A stretch of 64,000 bases of DNA from Tyto alba. Lineage: Eukaryota > Chordata > Aves > Strigiformes > Tytonidae. Under the pieces are notes generated by a model. The model had not been told where the DNA came from and ran no database searches. It saw only the letters and a program-made list of their open reading frames with translations. The position numbers were made by a program, and so were the translations under genes. Shown one piece after another: positions 13,237-26,060 of this stretch. The number at the start of each line of letters is the position of its first letter. The first letter of the stretch is position 1. The DNA lies in the NCBI RefSeq assembly GCF_018691265.1, contig NW_024881321.1, positions 14,573,387-14,637,386 of the forward strand. The letters run 5' to 3'.

Positions 13237-15866
13237 CCAGAACAAAGAGTGCAATTACCAATTTAGTGGGACCAGTCTAACAAAAAAATGTTCTGTCCCT
13301 AAAGTAATCCTTTAGATCTAGGCTCCACTGTACTTTGAAATGCCTTACTTATGTCAAGGCCATGGAGATTTCTATTGTTAGAACAGTAATTTGTTCTGCA
13401 CAAAATTACTATCAACAGTTCTGTAGTCTGTGAGCTATGGAGGCAATAATAAAGAAACATTCATATGGCCCGTTTACTGGATGAGGTTGCATAAAGTCCA
13501 TCTGATTATGTGTAAGTGGTTATTAGGAAAGGATCTCGAACAAGACTCACAAGAGAGCTACAAAACCTCAAGCCATCTATTACAGCGTCATTTTTTAGGA
13601 GCTGTGGTTTCATGAATATTGGATACTTTGTTGACAATGACTTCTGGACAACAATAAATGTTTTTTAAAGGCCAGCTTCAGATTGTACAGTTCAAGTGCC
13701 AATAACTCTGTACTTCTAAGTCAGAAATATTAAAAGCAAAGTGGAGAAATAATTATTGATAACAGCAAACTCCTTTGGGACTTCAGAGAATTGAAATATT
13801 AAGCCTCAGCAGATTTCATGAGGCATTATGAAGTTCTGAAGACAGATATGTTTTCTTATGAGAACTGAATGCAATAATTTATCAGCATAAAGCTTTGAGT
13901 TTGTGTAGATCCTTGGGTTGTAGCACAAGCAAATGACAGAAAACTTATTCATGTCAGAGGGCAATTTTAAAACAAGTAGTTTGTGTCATATTAAGACAAA
14001 AAGGCCTGAATTCTTTAAAGTTTGCTTGTTCATTAATTCATTCCGTTTCAAGATCCTTCATCCCTACTGTGATCTAAAGGCTATCCAAGATCAGAGAGAA
14101 GTCCTAGTAGGGCAGAAAGAAATCCTAGGGTGCTAAAAATCTTTGAGGTAGATTCTATTACTGAAAGCATGATAGTTGACATCACAGGGTGCAGAAAGAC
14201 ATAGGAGATCACATTTAGAACTTTGCACTGTAAAATATTGTTCAGACCTTATTGATTAAGGGTGGCACAACTTTCACTACACTTTCAAACCTTTTCTTTT
14301 ATGCTGCCTGTGCAGTGAAAATTGCAGACATATGCTTGTGACTTTAATTTTCCTATGTTAATTTGAAAAGGTTGTCCATTTTGTATGGAAAGCTTGTGAG
14401 AAATTTTGCCATTGGAATAATTCTTTACTTGCATACAATCAAATATATATTACACTTTTGTACAGATGTTTCTGCTAATAAGAAGAATAATTATTCTGCT
14501 AATAAGATTTGGTTAATGATCACTTCTCTGTCCTTGATAGAGATAGAACTTCAGATTCAAACCTGAGACTTGGTATGGCATGAGCAAAAGCAACTACATT
14601 TGGGAGGGAGACAACAGAATCTAAAATAAATTTTAATTTTTATTAACTTCAAATGAGGCATGTCTTGGGGCATAAAAAGAGGAAAGCAATTTTGGTTTTG
14701 CTTAGTTGTTATTTTTTTCCTGAATTACATTTTAGATTAAGAGTGCTACACAAAACAATTTTTTTGTGTCTTGATGTCTATGATATTTGGAGTGGTTTGT
14801 ATCAGCTTAGTCTTTGAATCTCCTATGAACTTCAGTAGTTGCATTAATGATGATTCAGAATGGGACTGGAATGCGTAAATAATGTGAGTTTGTATTAAAG
14901 AAAGCCACACCTACTTAAGAGCTCTAAAGATAATAAATTAGATGACTGTGTCTTAAAGTTTAAAATATCTCTTGAAGGTGAAATATTAATATCCAACTCA
15001 TCATCATTACCATGAAAGTCATTCAAGAAGCTTTTTAATATTTTCAGTGAAGAAATATCTCTTAGTTCACTTAAAGCATTTCAAGATTAAGCTTCAGCAT
15101 GAGAAGAAGAATCCTATATTTCCTTATTAGAGTACTGTAACCTTGAAAAATCAGATTTTCTGGGGAAAATTATAATTATCTTTTTAAGTTCTGACTGCTA
15201 GCAGATCACCCTGCTTCCTGACACTGTCCAATGGCTGATATCAGTAGCATAGGCAGGATGCTCCCCACATTATTCATGTAAAGTGTGTTTCTGTAAGATC
15301 ACACTATCATTGTGGAGCCAAGAGATATCATGACTCCTGCCTGCATTGAAAAGGCTTTGTCATGGTTGGCTGTTGCTGCCAGATGACCTGCACATTGTCA
15401 CTGAGAGACATGGCATCATTTATGATTCTGTGTTTTCTATCAACGTTTGGGTAAGTAAACTTACGGGTGTGTTGCTGCTCATCTTTCTTACTGTCAATAA
15501 ACCTTTGTATTATGACATGTTGTTGGACTCCATTATTGTTCAGACCACAGAGTGAGAATGAACCATGTAGGCATTTCATAGAGGAAGGAGTGTCACGTCA
15601 CAACAGAGAGCTGTGCCTAAACTATCAGTTTGGCTACAGGCCAGCTACTTTATTGGTATAGAAGCTGGAGAGAAGCTCAGGAAGTAATAACATCTAATAG
15701 ATGGGATTTGAAGGCAGACAAATTCAACTGGAAACAAGTTTGAAAATAAGACAACAAGAATGATAAATTACTGTAACTATTTCAGTCAGTTGGGAATTTC
15801 CAAGGAGAAATCACTGTGGGAAATGTTGGAACCAGGGTAATGTTTTGTGTTCATGCAACTTGTTTG

Positions 15867-15897
<31 letters not shown>

Positions 15898-17536
15898 CCT
15901 CCCATTTAAGCACGAATTAACTCAGGGTGTCAAAGCAGATAGTCTCAGTAGGGTCTTTTTGCCTTATAATCTAATAGAACCATTACTACACCTGAATGCT
16001 GTTTCACTTTGTACTGAAAGAGAAAGAACAGGAAGGGCAGAGAATAGCAGAGATGAGAATATGAGAACAGCAGTATCACAATAATGGAGCCTGTCCAGAT
16101 TGAAATAATGAGGGAGAACCCTGCTGTTTGGCATCCTAATTGGGCCACAGATGTCTGCTTTATCTATTTAGGTGTATTGTACTTACATTGCTGAGGAAGT
16201 CTGTGTTTAATTCTTCTAAGTGGTCTCCTCCTGGAATAGGCTCCAGTACTAAGACTACATTACTATTGCACTGCTGTTCCTTCTCAGGGTTAACATTTTT
16301 CTCTCCAAGGTGGATTGATCTTCACCTTAGAAAAAGACATTTGTACAATAACAGATTTTGGGAACCATTTTGCCAGTTTCATGCAACACTGAAATTGTTC
16401 TCAATTTCATTAATTAAAAACCACAATTGATGCCTGAAATGCTTGTTACATGACCGCTCTCAGCTCTGCTGCACCTTCTCTCAGAACTACACTGACCATG
16501 AATATATTGCTTGTCTGGCTTTTCCTCTTTCTCCTCAGTCAGATCTGGAAGTCTCCACTTGGGAAGACCCAAGATATACCTGATCTGGAGAATAACCTAT
16601 TTACTGTAATTCAGTAATTACATTCAAAATTTCAACTTTCCCGCTTTTATTTGGTGAAAGTGTTCAAAAGGATTTGCAAATTACGTTTTATTTTTAACAA
16701 TTTCTTTCAGTTCACCTGTGTCTGGTCAACTACTCAGATATCCAGAATCAAGATATTAATCTCACTTTCTGAAATTCTAATTACTTCCACACATGGTAGC
16801 AAATTATCAGACAACAAGTCCCATATTCATATAGTCATAATCAGAGCAGAAAAGACCTTCCTCTGAATGACCGTAATAGTGTAAAATAGCCTGCTGTGAC
16901 TTCTTCCTGTCAAATCACTTGAAATATTTAAATAAGTTATATACTACAGAGATGTATCAAAAAAGTGGGTTTATCCATTGAAAATTATTGCCTTGGATTA
17001 CATTCAAATGGTAAAGCAGAAATGGACACATAAGGAAAACCCTGTTTTGCTGACTTTATATATAATGATTTTGAATTATAACCATTAAGCTTAACTTTTA
17101 CTTCAAGCCCATAAAATTTTATGTTATTCTAGATATTCTAGAAGATTTTTTCCCCCAGAAATCTAAATTTTAAAGTACAGGCACTATTTTATCTTTTTAG
17201 ATTTTTAAAAATGAAAAGAAGAGATGTGTCTTGCTCCTTTTTAATCTTTTTGTTTCTGTAATAATGGTAAATTTTCTTCTCATTTGGCTAGGACCCATTG
17301 TAATAGTGTGATAATGCATGTAAACCCTATTAAAATTTCCTATCAATTTGTGTGTTTGTTTTTAATATTGTTTTTAAATTCATATTATTGAAAGGTGTGC
17401 TCTTACTTTACTTTAGGATGAGTGATCTGAGATCATATTAATCTCTGTATAAAATTAAGCATGTAGATATAGGTAGGTATCTAGAGGGGAGCTATATAAA
17501 TTTCCATTACAGTTAAAAGAGATCAACTTGACTCAC
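13237..17536. other. Plain AT-rich sequence
   Basis: I see no repeat with a name and no gene, apart from the A-run listed separately. Frames at 15328-16430 on both strands overlap each other and show no family signature. Confidence 0.5.
15867..15895. repeat. Poly(A) run, 29 bp
   Basis: An uninterrupted run of 29 A. There is no AATAAA within 30 bp upstream and no recognisable retrocopy body, so I call it simple sequence rather than a retrocopy tail. Confidence 0.85.
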
Positions 17537-18477
17537 TGTCATGCCTTGAGCCCAGAGGGCAACTGAGCACCACATAGCCACTAGCTCAACCCTTCCCCCT
17601 CAGGAATATAAAGGAGAAAATAAAGCAATAGACTCAGGAATTGAGGCAAGGACAGGGAGGGATGACTCACCCATTATGGTCATAGAAAAAAGACAGACTC
17701 CTTAGGGGAAGAAAAAGAACATCAATTTAATTCAAACACTAACAACAACTCTTAACAGACAGAGTAGGACAGTGAGAAGTATTACCACATCTTAAAAACA
17801 CCTTACCCCCACACCTCCCTTCTTCCCAGGCTCAGCTTTGCTCACAATTTCTCTTCCTCCTCCCTTCCATTGGTGCAGGGGTCAGGGAATGGGGTTACAG
17901 TCAGTCTGCCACTCCTTCCTCTTCAGGGAAAGGACTCATTTCAGTCTTTCCCTGCCCCAACATCGGGTTCCTCTCACTGGAAAAAGTCCTCAATGAATTT
18001 TCTTCAACGTGAGTCCCTTTCGTGGGCTGCAGTGTTTCCTGAGCTGCTCTGATGTGAGCCCCTCCATGTGTTGCAATCCTCCCAGTGCTGAACTACAACA
18101 GGGGTGGCTTCTTCCTACAGAGTCCCAGCTTTTTTCAGATTCAGCCACCTGATTCAGCATGGGGTCCTCCATTAGCTTCAGGTGTGTCTCTGCTCCACCA
18201 TGGTGTGTCTCTCCTCTGTGGGATGCAGCAAAGAGGGGCCCTGCTGTCTCACCACAGGCTGCATGGGGCTCTCTGCACCAATGTGCTTCCCTGCCTTCCT
18301 CTTCCTTTCTTCCATCGACCTGTGTTTGCATAGGTCTCCTCCTCGCAACTCCTCACAACTCCAACTCCTCCTCCCAGGATCCCCTTCTTAAATATGTTAT
18401 CACAGAGGCACAGCCACCATTGCTGTAGCCCTGTCCCTGGCTACCAAAAACCCCTTCACACACACAAACCCAGCACA
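17537..18477 (-). mobile_element. Solo LTR, ~1 kb family, short variant
   Basis: On the minus strand the element begins TGTGCTGGGTTTGTG and ends GGGCTCAAGGCATGACA. An exact 5 bp duplication, CTCAC, flanks it at 17532-17536 and 18478-18482. Minus-strand signals include a TATA-like CATATTTAAG (18387-18396) and ATTAAA (17726-17731). At 941 bp it is shorter than the relatives at 32081, 47093 and 57336. The shortfall lies mainly in the internal tandem-repeat zone (here about 17965-18090), which has fewer units. No retroviral interior is adjacent. Several overlapping frames inside (for example 17990-18331 and 18085-18428) are composition artefacts. Confidence 0.88.
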
Positions 18478-21400
18478 CTCACTTGCATAAACATAGATAA
18501 TGTCATATTGTTTGGTATGGTCTAAGTATTCCTTTGGTTTCCAGGTGTCAGCCTACAGCAGTGTAGATCTTCCAATGTCATATCTGTCATATTTCTCTGA
18601 CAATTTAAGATATCACAGATCATATTAAACATTTACTGTTGGGAGCCTGAATTAAGCCAACACAGTATTAGTCAATATAATGAACGGAGCCTAGAGGGTT
18701 ATTCAGATAATAAGTTCCTAATTTAGAATGAGCTAAATACCTCTTTAGCTCTGTAATGAGCAGACCCGAACTGACTGTCATAGGTGATTAGAGACGTAGT
18801 TCATATCAACACTTTCTTTATAGATCTCTAAATGTCCCAATTCAGGAAATTAATGTAACAAAATCTAATATGAGGTCTTATGAAAGGGAAAGATGATATT
18901 TATTTACCTAAACTATAAGTAAGTAATTTGCTTCTACTGGTGCTTATCTTCATAAATTTCATGCATTTAGCCTCTTGTAATGATATACCCACACATGTAA
19001 AGACAGATGTGTCTAATGGCTTGGCCAGCACCTCTTCGTGTCACAGAAGAGAAGGGACACCAGCTGTTGAGTCCTCACTGGCTTTCTGGGATTCTTCTTG
19101 GTGACAGAAAACTAGTTTTATGACAAATCTTTTATATCCTTTAGGAGCCATCATTCCTGTTATGTGGTAGTCTTTTTGCATCAGAATCTTGCTGATTTAT
19201 CTATAGATTTTAGTCAAAATCTTGCTACCTATTGTGTGCTTTTATTGTTTTAAATATATATTTGAAATATATGTCTACAGTCTGTTTTCCAGGTGAACTA
19301 ATGGGAAAAGGAATAATGCAGAGGATATGCCACAGCCTCGTCACCACCTTCCACTGAGGCATGTCAATACATTACAGTGTTAATAAAATTTCAGGTCTCT
19401 TGGAGGGAGATAGAGGCCTCAATCTTGAAAGGAAATAATTCACACACAGTGATGGTCCGGTCAATTGCTGCAGTAATCACCTAGAGAACAGAAATATTCA
19501 GACTACTCTAAAGCTGGAAAACCAACTCTAGAGGCAAATCTGCTTAATGCTGGCACTTATTGATGCATCAACTAGGGCAGCATGTTGCAGTGGCTGCAGA
19601 AAGAAGTGTTAAAAGGCTGGAAGGAATCTACTGGCTGGGAGAGGGGAAAAATAGGTTTGTGAGGGAGGGCCATAGATGGTGGTCGTCCTCAAATCTGGAT
19701 TAAAAATCACGTTGTTTATAATTAGAAATAGAATAAAAACTATGAGTGAACTCGGACTTCATTGCTCTTAGGAAACCAGATAACTGCCCAATCAATACTG
19801 TGTATAAGCTCATAAGGAGCTCCATAAAATAAATAATGATGCTACCTGAGCTTCCTTCAAGAACTCAGACAGCACAACTTGGATTTTTTTAAATAAGTAT
19901 GCACATATTTTAGAGCAAAGAAGTAAATGGTGCACCATTATCTGCACAAAGGTGGTATACTACCCCTGTGACTTAAAAACTTATCAGTATGGATTAACTC
20001 TTTGAGTTCATTTTTTGTGAAGAAAAGATCTACATGTTGTAGCTAGGACCCTATAATATAATGCACATTTTACATACAAATTGTAAAGTTATTAGTCATT
20101 CTCTACAACAGAAAAATCACATTGGAAAAAGATAAGTTACATGGTGTGATAATCATAATAAATAAGCAATATTAATGTGCCCAGATGTACTGAAGTTTTG
20201 CCCATTGTACACAGTAAAACTACATTCTTAAAAATTATAAGAAAAGATGAAAATAAAAGGTAATGTGGATAATTCATCATTCATAATTCAAACTGAAAAC
20301 TGTTATTGTTGTTGTGCTTCTATAAACTGAATAAAACATCTGATCTTTTTAATTATAAGAATGAAGCTACAGAAGCTGATTTTGGCCAAGATTTTCGAGA
20401 GTGGCTAGTCTCCTTCAGTGACAGGTACTGCTAGAGTAAGACAGAAAGGTAACATTTAAATATCCGTTGAACTAGGAAAGAAAAATCTATGAGAGACAGT
20501 ATGACTGACATGAGGAAGTAGAATGTGGCACCACCTTTTACCAAGTCCACATCATCTCATCAAAAACACCTGGCGAAAATGACACTTAGTCCTCTTACTT
20601 CTTGTCACACACAGCAAGCATCATATTTCAACAGCAACACTATCTGCAGTTATTTTTACCTTTTATAGGATTATAGATTTTTTTTTATTTCTAACTCCTG
20701 TCCTATCCACAGTTCTGGGGTTCAGATGGCTGTGACCAAGATTTAGAGAAAGAAATGTCAGACTACTAAATCTGTTCAGGAAGATATCTGGCACTCTGAT
20801 GAGATGTCAGCAGAGACATCTTGCATAGCAGAAGGATGCTATCAGTAGATCAGCCACACAGAAAGAATGTCATGAATCCAGTTACTGTGGATTCTAACTT
20901 TAGTGTTTTACTTAGACTCTGTCCTCACACCATAGCTGGGCCTTGTACAAGCATGACTTGTTTCAACTGGAAGTTTATTGTTAACTCCACATACATTTCT
21001 AAACTCATATAACATTCCTTTGTTAAAGAACACATAGATTGTGTGTGGCAACAAGAACTGTAAAAAAAAAAAAAAAAAAATTAGTTTATGTCTTATGCTA
21101 CATAATTCATGCAACAATAACTCCCCATTGTCGTGGACGGGTGTCTAAGATTTTGTGTCCCTGTCTCTCTGGCAAGCACATTTGAGCATCTCTAAATTCT
21201 GAATTTTCAGGAATTCATCTGGTTTCTCCTCCTGAGAGGCATTGTTTACTGGAAATTCACAGTCCATTGTATCTGATCACTGATCTTGATGCATTTAAAA
21301 AGAATTATCCCTTATAACTTTTTGACCCACAGAGCCTGTGTGGTGTCAGTGTGATACTGACACTTCTTCAAGTTGATATAATGACACTGCTTCATGTTGG

Positions 21401-24400
21401 TAAAATGATAAACAATCCTTGAGTTTCCAGCTGGACTGAATTTTTTGTATTTTGTGTATTTCAGAAAAACCTGAAAGTCATGACTTCTAGACCAAAAGTA
21501 TACAAGAAAACCTCCAACGTTTAGCTGGTATCCGTACTTCGACATTAATATGGGTTTGTTGAATGGTTTCTCTCAGATAGAATGTATACCATGTGCAAAC
21601 TTTTTCAGACTAATCTTAGTTTTACAACATTCTCTCACTTCTCTTCACATTATTATTTACCTCCTCTAGAGGTTTCTCAGTTGTATCAGTCACTGTAGGA
21701 AGAATTTATTTAATTCTTCACGTTCTAATTTCTTAAGATGTTTTTTTGTAAGAGCATTTGCAAGAGTTGTTTTTGCAAGAGCACTAATGGTTCTCCTAAG
21801 AGTTTAAATATATATCTGGTTCTACAATATTTTTTTTTTTAACTAGGAGTTTTTAATATATTTTCATTAAAACATTGATTAAAGAGTTACACACCCATGG
21901 TATATTTTGCACTTTTTCTCCTTGTGTATAGGCACTGTATATTAGGACTTCTCTCAAATTACTTCTGAGTCTAGGGGAAAATTTATAATACCACCCATTT
22001 TAAAACAATTCAAGTCTGTATTTACCTACTGTTCAGAACAATTCAGAATTCAGTGGAGAATTACACTTTCCAAAGTTTCAATGGGATGAGAGGAATGATT
22101 CTGTATTTTCATATACCAGACAGACTGTGAAAGAGTATGATTGTTTCAGTTCAACAGTTTTTTAAAAGATATCTTGGTTTCTGGAGAAAAATCCAAAACT
22201 TTGCCTCATTAAGTGAAAGTTCTTCAACATTTTCACAGTTAATCTTACGGTGTATCAAATAACGATGTAAAATAATTGCTTTAAGACAGATGACTGAAGA
22301 ATATACAGAATTCAAAAACACCCTTCTTATTTAAATCTTATCAGACTCTAACAAACTAAACAAAATTTATATAAGTTCATTAATTTTATGAGATAATTTT
22401 GATAGACAAATGAGCTATTATTGCTCCACTGTATATGAAGTACCTAGAAGTATCATTCAGGCCCCAGAGTAGTCACAAGAATCACATGGTTCCTTTCTGA
22501 TTCTATTCACCTGACCTGGGTTTTCAAAACAGGAGGCATCCCATAACTCAGCTTGATGGGGCTTTGATTCTCACTAGGAAAGGATGGACTCAGCAGGGAA
22601 GCAGCACTTGCAGAAAGAGCTACCAGGAGATAAGCAAGACCCAAGGAAATGTCAATCAGGACACTGTTCTCTACTGCTGTGTGCAGGCAATAAACCTTAT
22701 AGGAGTTATATATCGTAACTGAAATCTGTAACTTGAATATCTTCCTAAATGAGAAGGTAGGACAGAGAGAGAGAGAGAAAGTTTTAACTTCTAAATTTTC
22801 TACTTGAGTTGTACTCTCACACTTCTTACAAACATTTATCCCTGTAAGATCAATCTATTGGTGGGATATTCTTTCATTTGTTAGTCTTATAAAGATATAT
22901 ATTTCCTATATCTATTGCTTTTAGCTACACTGTACCTATTACTTAATGACATTTTTGTACTTCAAATTTTAGAGGAACAAAATACTTCTCGTAGCATTCC
23001 ATGATTTAATAATAACCGTCTTATTCCTTGTTAATTTTCTTTTTTTCTTACATTTTTTACATGGAAAATTTCTCTAAATTTGTGCATGAAAACAACAAAA
23101 TGACTGAAAAATCTAGAGCACACAGTAATGTAGAGTTATATAACAGCAGTTAACCCATTCATTGGATTTAGACTGTGGAACTACATTTCATTGCACCTTA
23201 CAAAAAGCTGTTTGTAAATGGCTATATAAATATATTTTAATTATTAAACTAGCATTGCGACACCAGACTGGTAAAACTTTAGTAATCGCGTGTATATTGA
23301 CCATAAATTCCTGGGCCAGAAAGGAGTCTCTGTCTACAGCCAGCTGCCTTTCATTGACTGAAAATACCAATGTTGACCTATAGAGAATGTTGATAGTTTG
23401 ATGACTGTTGTCCTCGCCATTCTGTAAGAATCTTAATCACAGGCTGCATACAAATCCTATCCAACTCTGTGACTTTATCAGTAAAAACTGTGTACTAAGA
23501 AGCACCAGTAGTGTAGTGTTGAAATGGTGTAATATTGATGGAACACATAGAACAAATGGAGAGTAAAACAGATCGGTAAAACTTGATCAATCAAACCACA
23601 GGCAGCAGTTTAGGTTTACACTGAAGAATGACGTGAGGTTGTATCTTACATTTTAACTGCCTGACTGAGCACAAAACTCATTGGAAGTATAGGTATTTAC
23701 CGAAAGTAAGGAAGTAAAGGTAGAACCTCTGCATCCAGCTGCTTAGCGTTTAGTGTGTTAATTGCAACTGATACTGTAGTAACTGTTCACATAAAAATTT
23801 CAGGCTAGTCATATTTTTCTGACCTTTACAAAATATTCCATTTTCAACCAAATTTGTTTTCAAATGATAGATTCCTTATTGGAGGTAAGCCTTCAATTGT
23901 ATGACTACTAATTTAAAATAAAGCAAAAATCCATTATCTAAAGTGAATATCAAACTCCAGAGAAACTCTTTGCTATAATTTGTATAAAGTAGGACAGAGT
24001 CACTGTTTCAGAAATTATTACAACTAGTGCATATGCTTAAAAATATAAAGTCCTCTAAGAGCAATTAGGGCACAATTACTTTTATACCATCATACTGTAA
24101 CATAGATATAGTTTTATTCATTAGGCCACAAAACAGATTTTTGTGAAATTATACTCAACAGCAAATTAGACTCTACCACTATTCTGTGTGTTTTATTTAA
24201 TTCCATTACATTGAGCTTTATGCTATGTTAAAGGTTAATGCCACTATTACTGCCTTCTCTGTCTGAGTTTATTGAAAGCCTTAGGACACATAATTTAGTA
24301 AAAACTACTTGTGAGGGAAGATATTTAACTTTTTTAAGTGTAAGAAATGAAAAACATCTGAAGAAGAGGAGTTTTTCAATAAACAAATATTGCAAACACA

Positions 24401-24779
24401 GCAGCAGGAGATTGTAAATACTCTTACAATACTATTTTTCACAAGTGGTCAATGGACCTAATATAGAAAATCCTCATTTTGTGAAGTCTCGTGATGATTA
24501 GTATTAAAGCCCTGCAGTTTAAGTGTAGATGAAAATCTCATTTCACTTTCTAAAAAAGCAGGTTGCTAGCCCTCATGACTGCAGAGAATTGCATGAAAAA
24601 TTAACCCAAGAGCACCCTAGGGGCTGAAAAGACAGAAGGCAAATATAAAGAAACTAAAACTTTATTTTCTATAACAATCATACAAGTTTGGGGGGCCTGA
24701 CTCATGCATTTTTAGTATTTTAGGATTGACAATAGATTTGACTCTGACTAACGGGAGGAACTGGTTCAGAATGTGAAGG
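18478..24779. other. Plain AT-rich sequence
   Basis: No named repeat or gene recognised over about 6.3 kb. Simple runs include an A-run near 21062-21080, a T-run near 21830-21840 and a short GA tract near 22763-22780. Frames are short and not convincing. Confidence 0.5.
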
Positions 24780-26060
24780 TGGAAGGCAATTAGGGTGAAA
24801 GTGAAAATGAAATGATAGAGTCCATGATTGTGAGGTAAGAAAGGAGTGACAGCAGCAAAAATGTGACAATGGATTACAAAATCCATTTTACAAAATCCTG
24901 AAGAAATACTTCAGGAAACTTTAGAAACAGGTTGATATGGTCCCAAGGGAATGATTTTTAAGCAAAAATAAAAACTAAAAACTGGAGTTTCAGGGCATCT
25001 GGCAATTTAAAGGATGCACAATAGCAAGAATGGATGTGCAATAAAAGTAACTATATATGGACAAGTACATGCCTACATGGGTATATGAAAAATCTTCAGT
25101 GACTTGATGTTAAAAAGAAATCATACCATCAAAAATGGAAACAAGAATGTATAAATCAGTATAAGATTAGAAGCAGAATATTAATTTAAAAGAGAAAAAA
25201 ATTAGACATGCAAAGAAAATAAAATAATACTTTAAGCTGGCAAGTGAGTACCAGATACAAAATTAAAAGGTTTTCTTAATTGTTGTCAAGAAAGGATATT
25301 GTGACTATTTGAGGGTAAATATAAATACGTAGGAGATGAAAAAGGAAAGACTGAAAAGGTTAATTTCTTTTTAACATAATTCTTGAAAGAAGAGTTGGAC
25401 TGTGATTAAATGTTTAACAAGTAAAATTTCTGTAAAAACATGGGTCTGAATGAAGAAAGATTAAAGGTTATGTACATAAGGTATTTTAGATAGAAGCTTC
25501 AGATGGAATTCACTGTATTTAAAGAAGTCAACCAAAACCATTTCTGAGCCATTGAAAAGTATTATGGAAAATTCATGAAGGAAGAATGAAATCGCAAGAG
25601 ACAGTAAAACAGCAAATATAGTACCTGTGTTTTAAAAAGATAAAGTGTATGTGGGGAATTTATTGGTGGAAATTACAGCCATTTTTGGTACCTGAAAAGC
25701 TACTAGGACAGATTATTAACCAATCCATTTGTAAACACCAAGAGGATAACAAGATTGTAAGAAACAGTTAAGAGATTTATCAAGATCAAATAATGTAAAA
25801 AAAAAAAAAAATCTAATTTCTTCTTTGCTCTAGATAACCGACCAAGAAAACAGAGGAGGGGCTGAAGAAGATTTTTTTTTTTTTTACCTTAGTAAGTCAT
25901 ATACTCACATGAAATCTCATAAACAGATTACAGAGAAATGGTGTACAATAAATGAATGTAACTGCAGCACTTACAGGGATAAAAACCTCTACTCAAAGAG
26001 TAGGAATCACTTTCTAATTGATAACCTCGGTGAGCTCCTGAGATATGATCCATGAAAATA
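24780..26060 (+). mobile_element. Ancient CR1/L3-like LINE remnant
   Basis: Read on the plus strand, several blocks keep the order of the pre-RT and RT region of an old CR1/L3-type LINE. There is an A-rich stretch (25130-25370). A block ending in TTTCTGAGCCATTG is at 25540-25554. 'gcaaatatagtacctgt' followed by a lysine-rich 'ttttaaaaag' is at 25612-25642. 'gacagattattaaccaatccatttgtaa' lies at 25709-25736. Remnants of the TACTCAAAGAGTAG motif are at 25992-26005. All frames are broken. The match is from memory of the consensus and is much weaker than for the other CR1 copies, so the left boundary is uncertain by several hundred bases. Confidence 0.6.

Noticed and set aside
15860..15900. Poly(A) tail of a processed pseudogene
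   Set aside because: No AATAAA just upstream, no recognisable coding body and no visible target duplication.
18085..18428. Overlapping 69-89 codon frames rich in Ser, Cys and Leu
   Set aside because: They lie inside the LTR at 17537-18477 in several frames at once, a composition effect.
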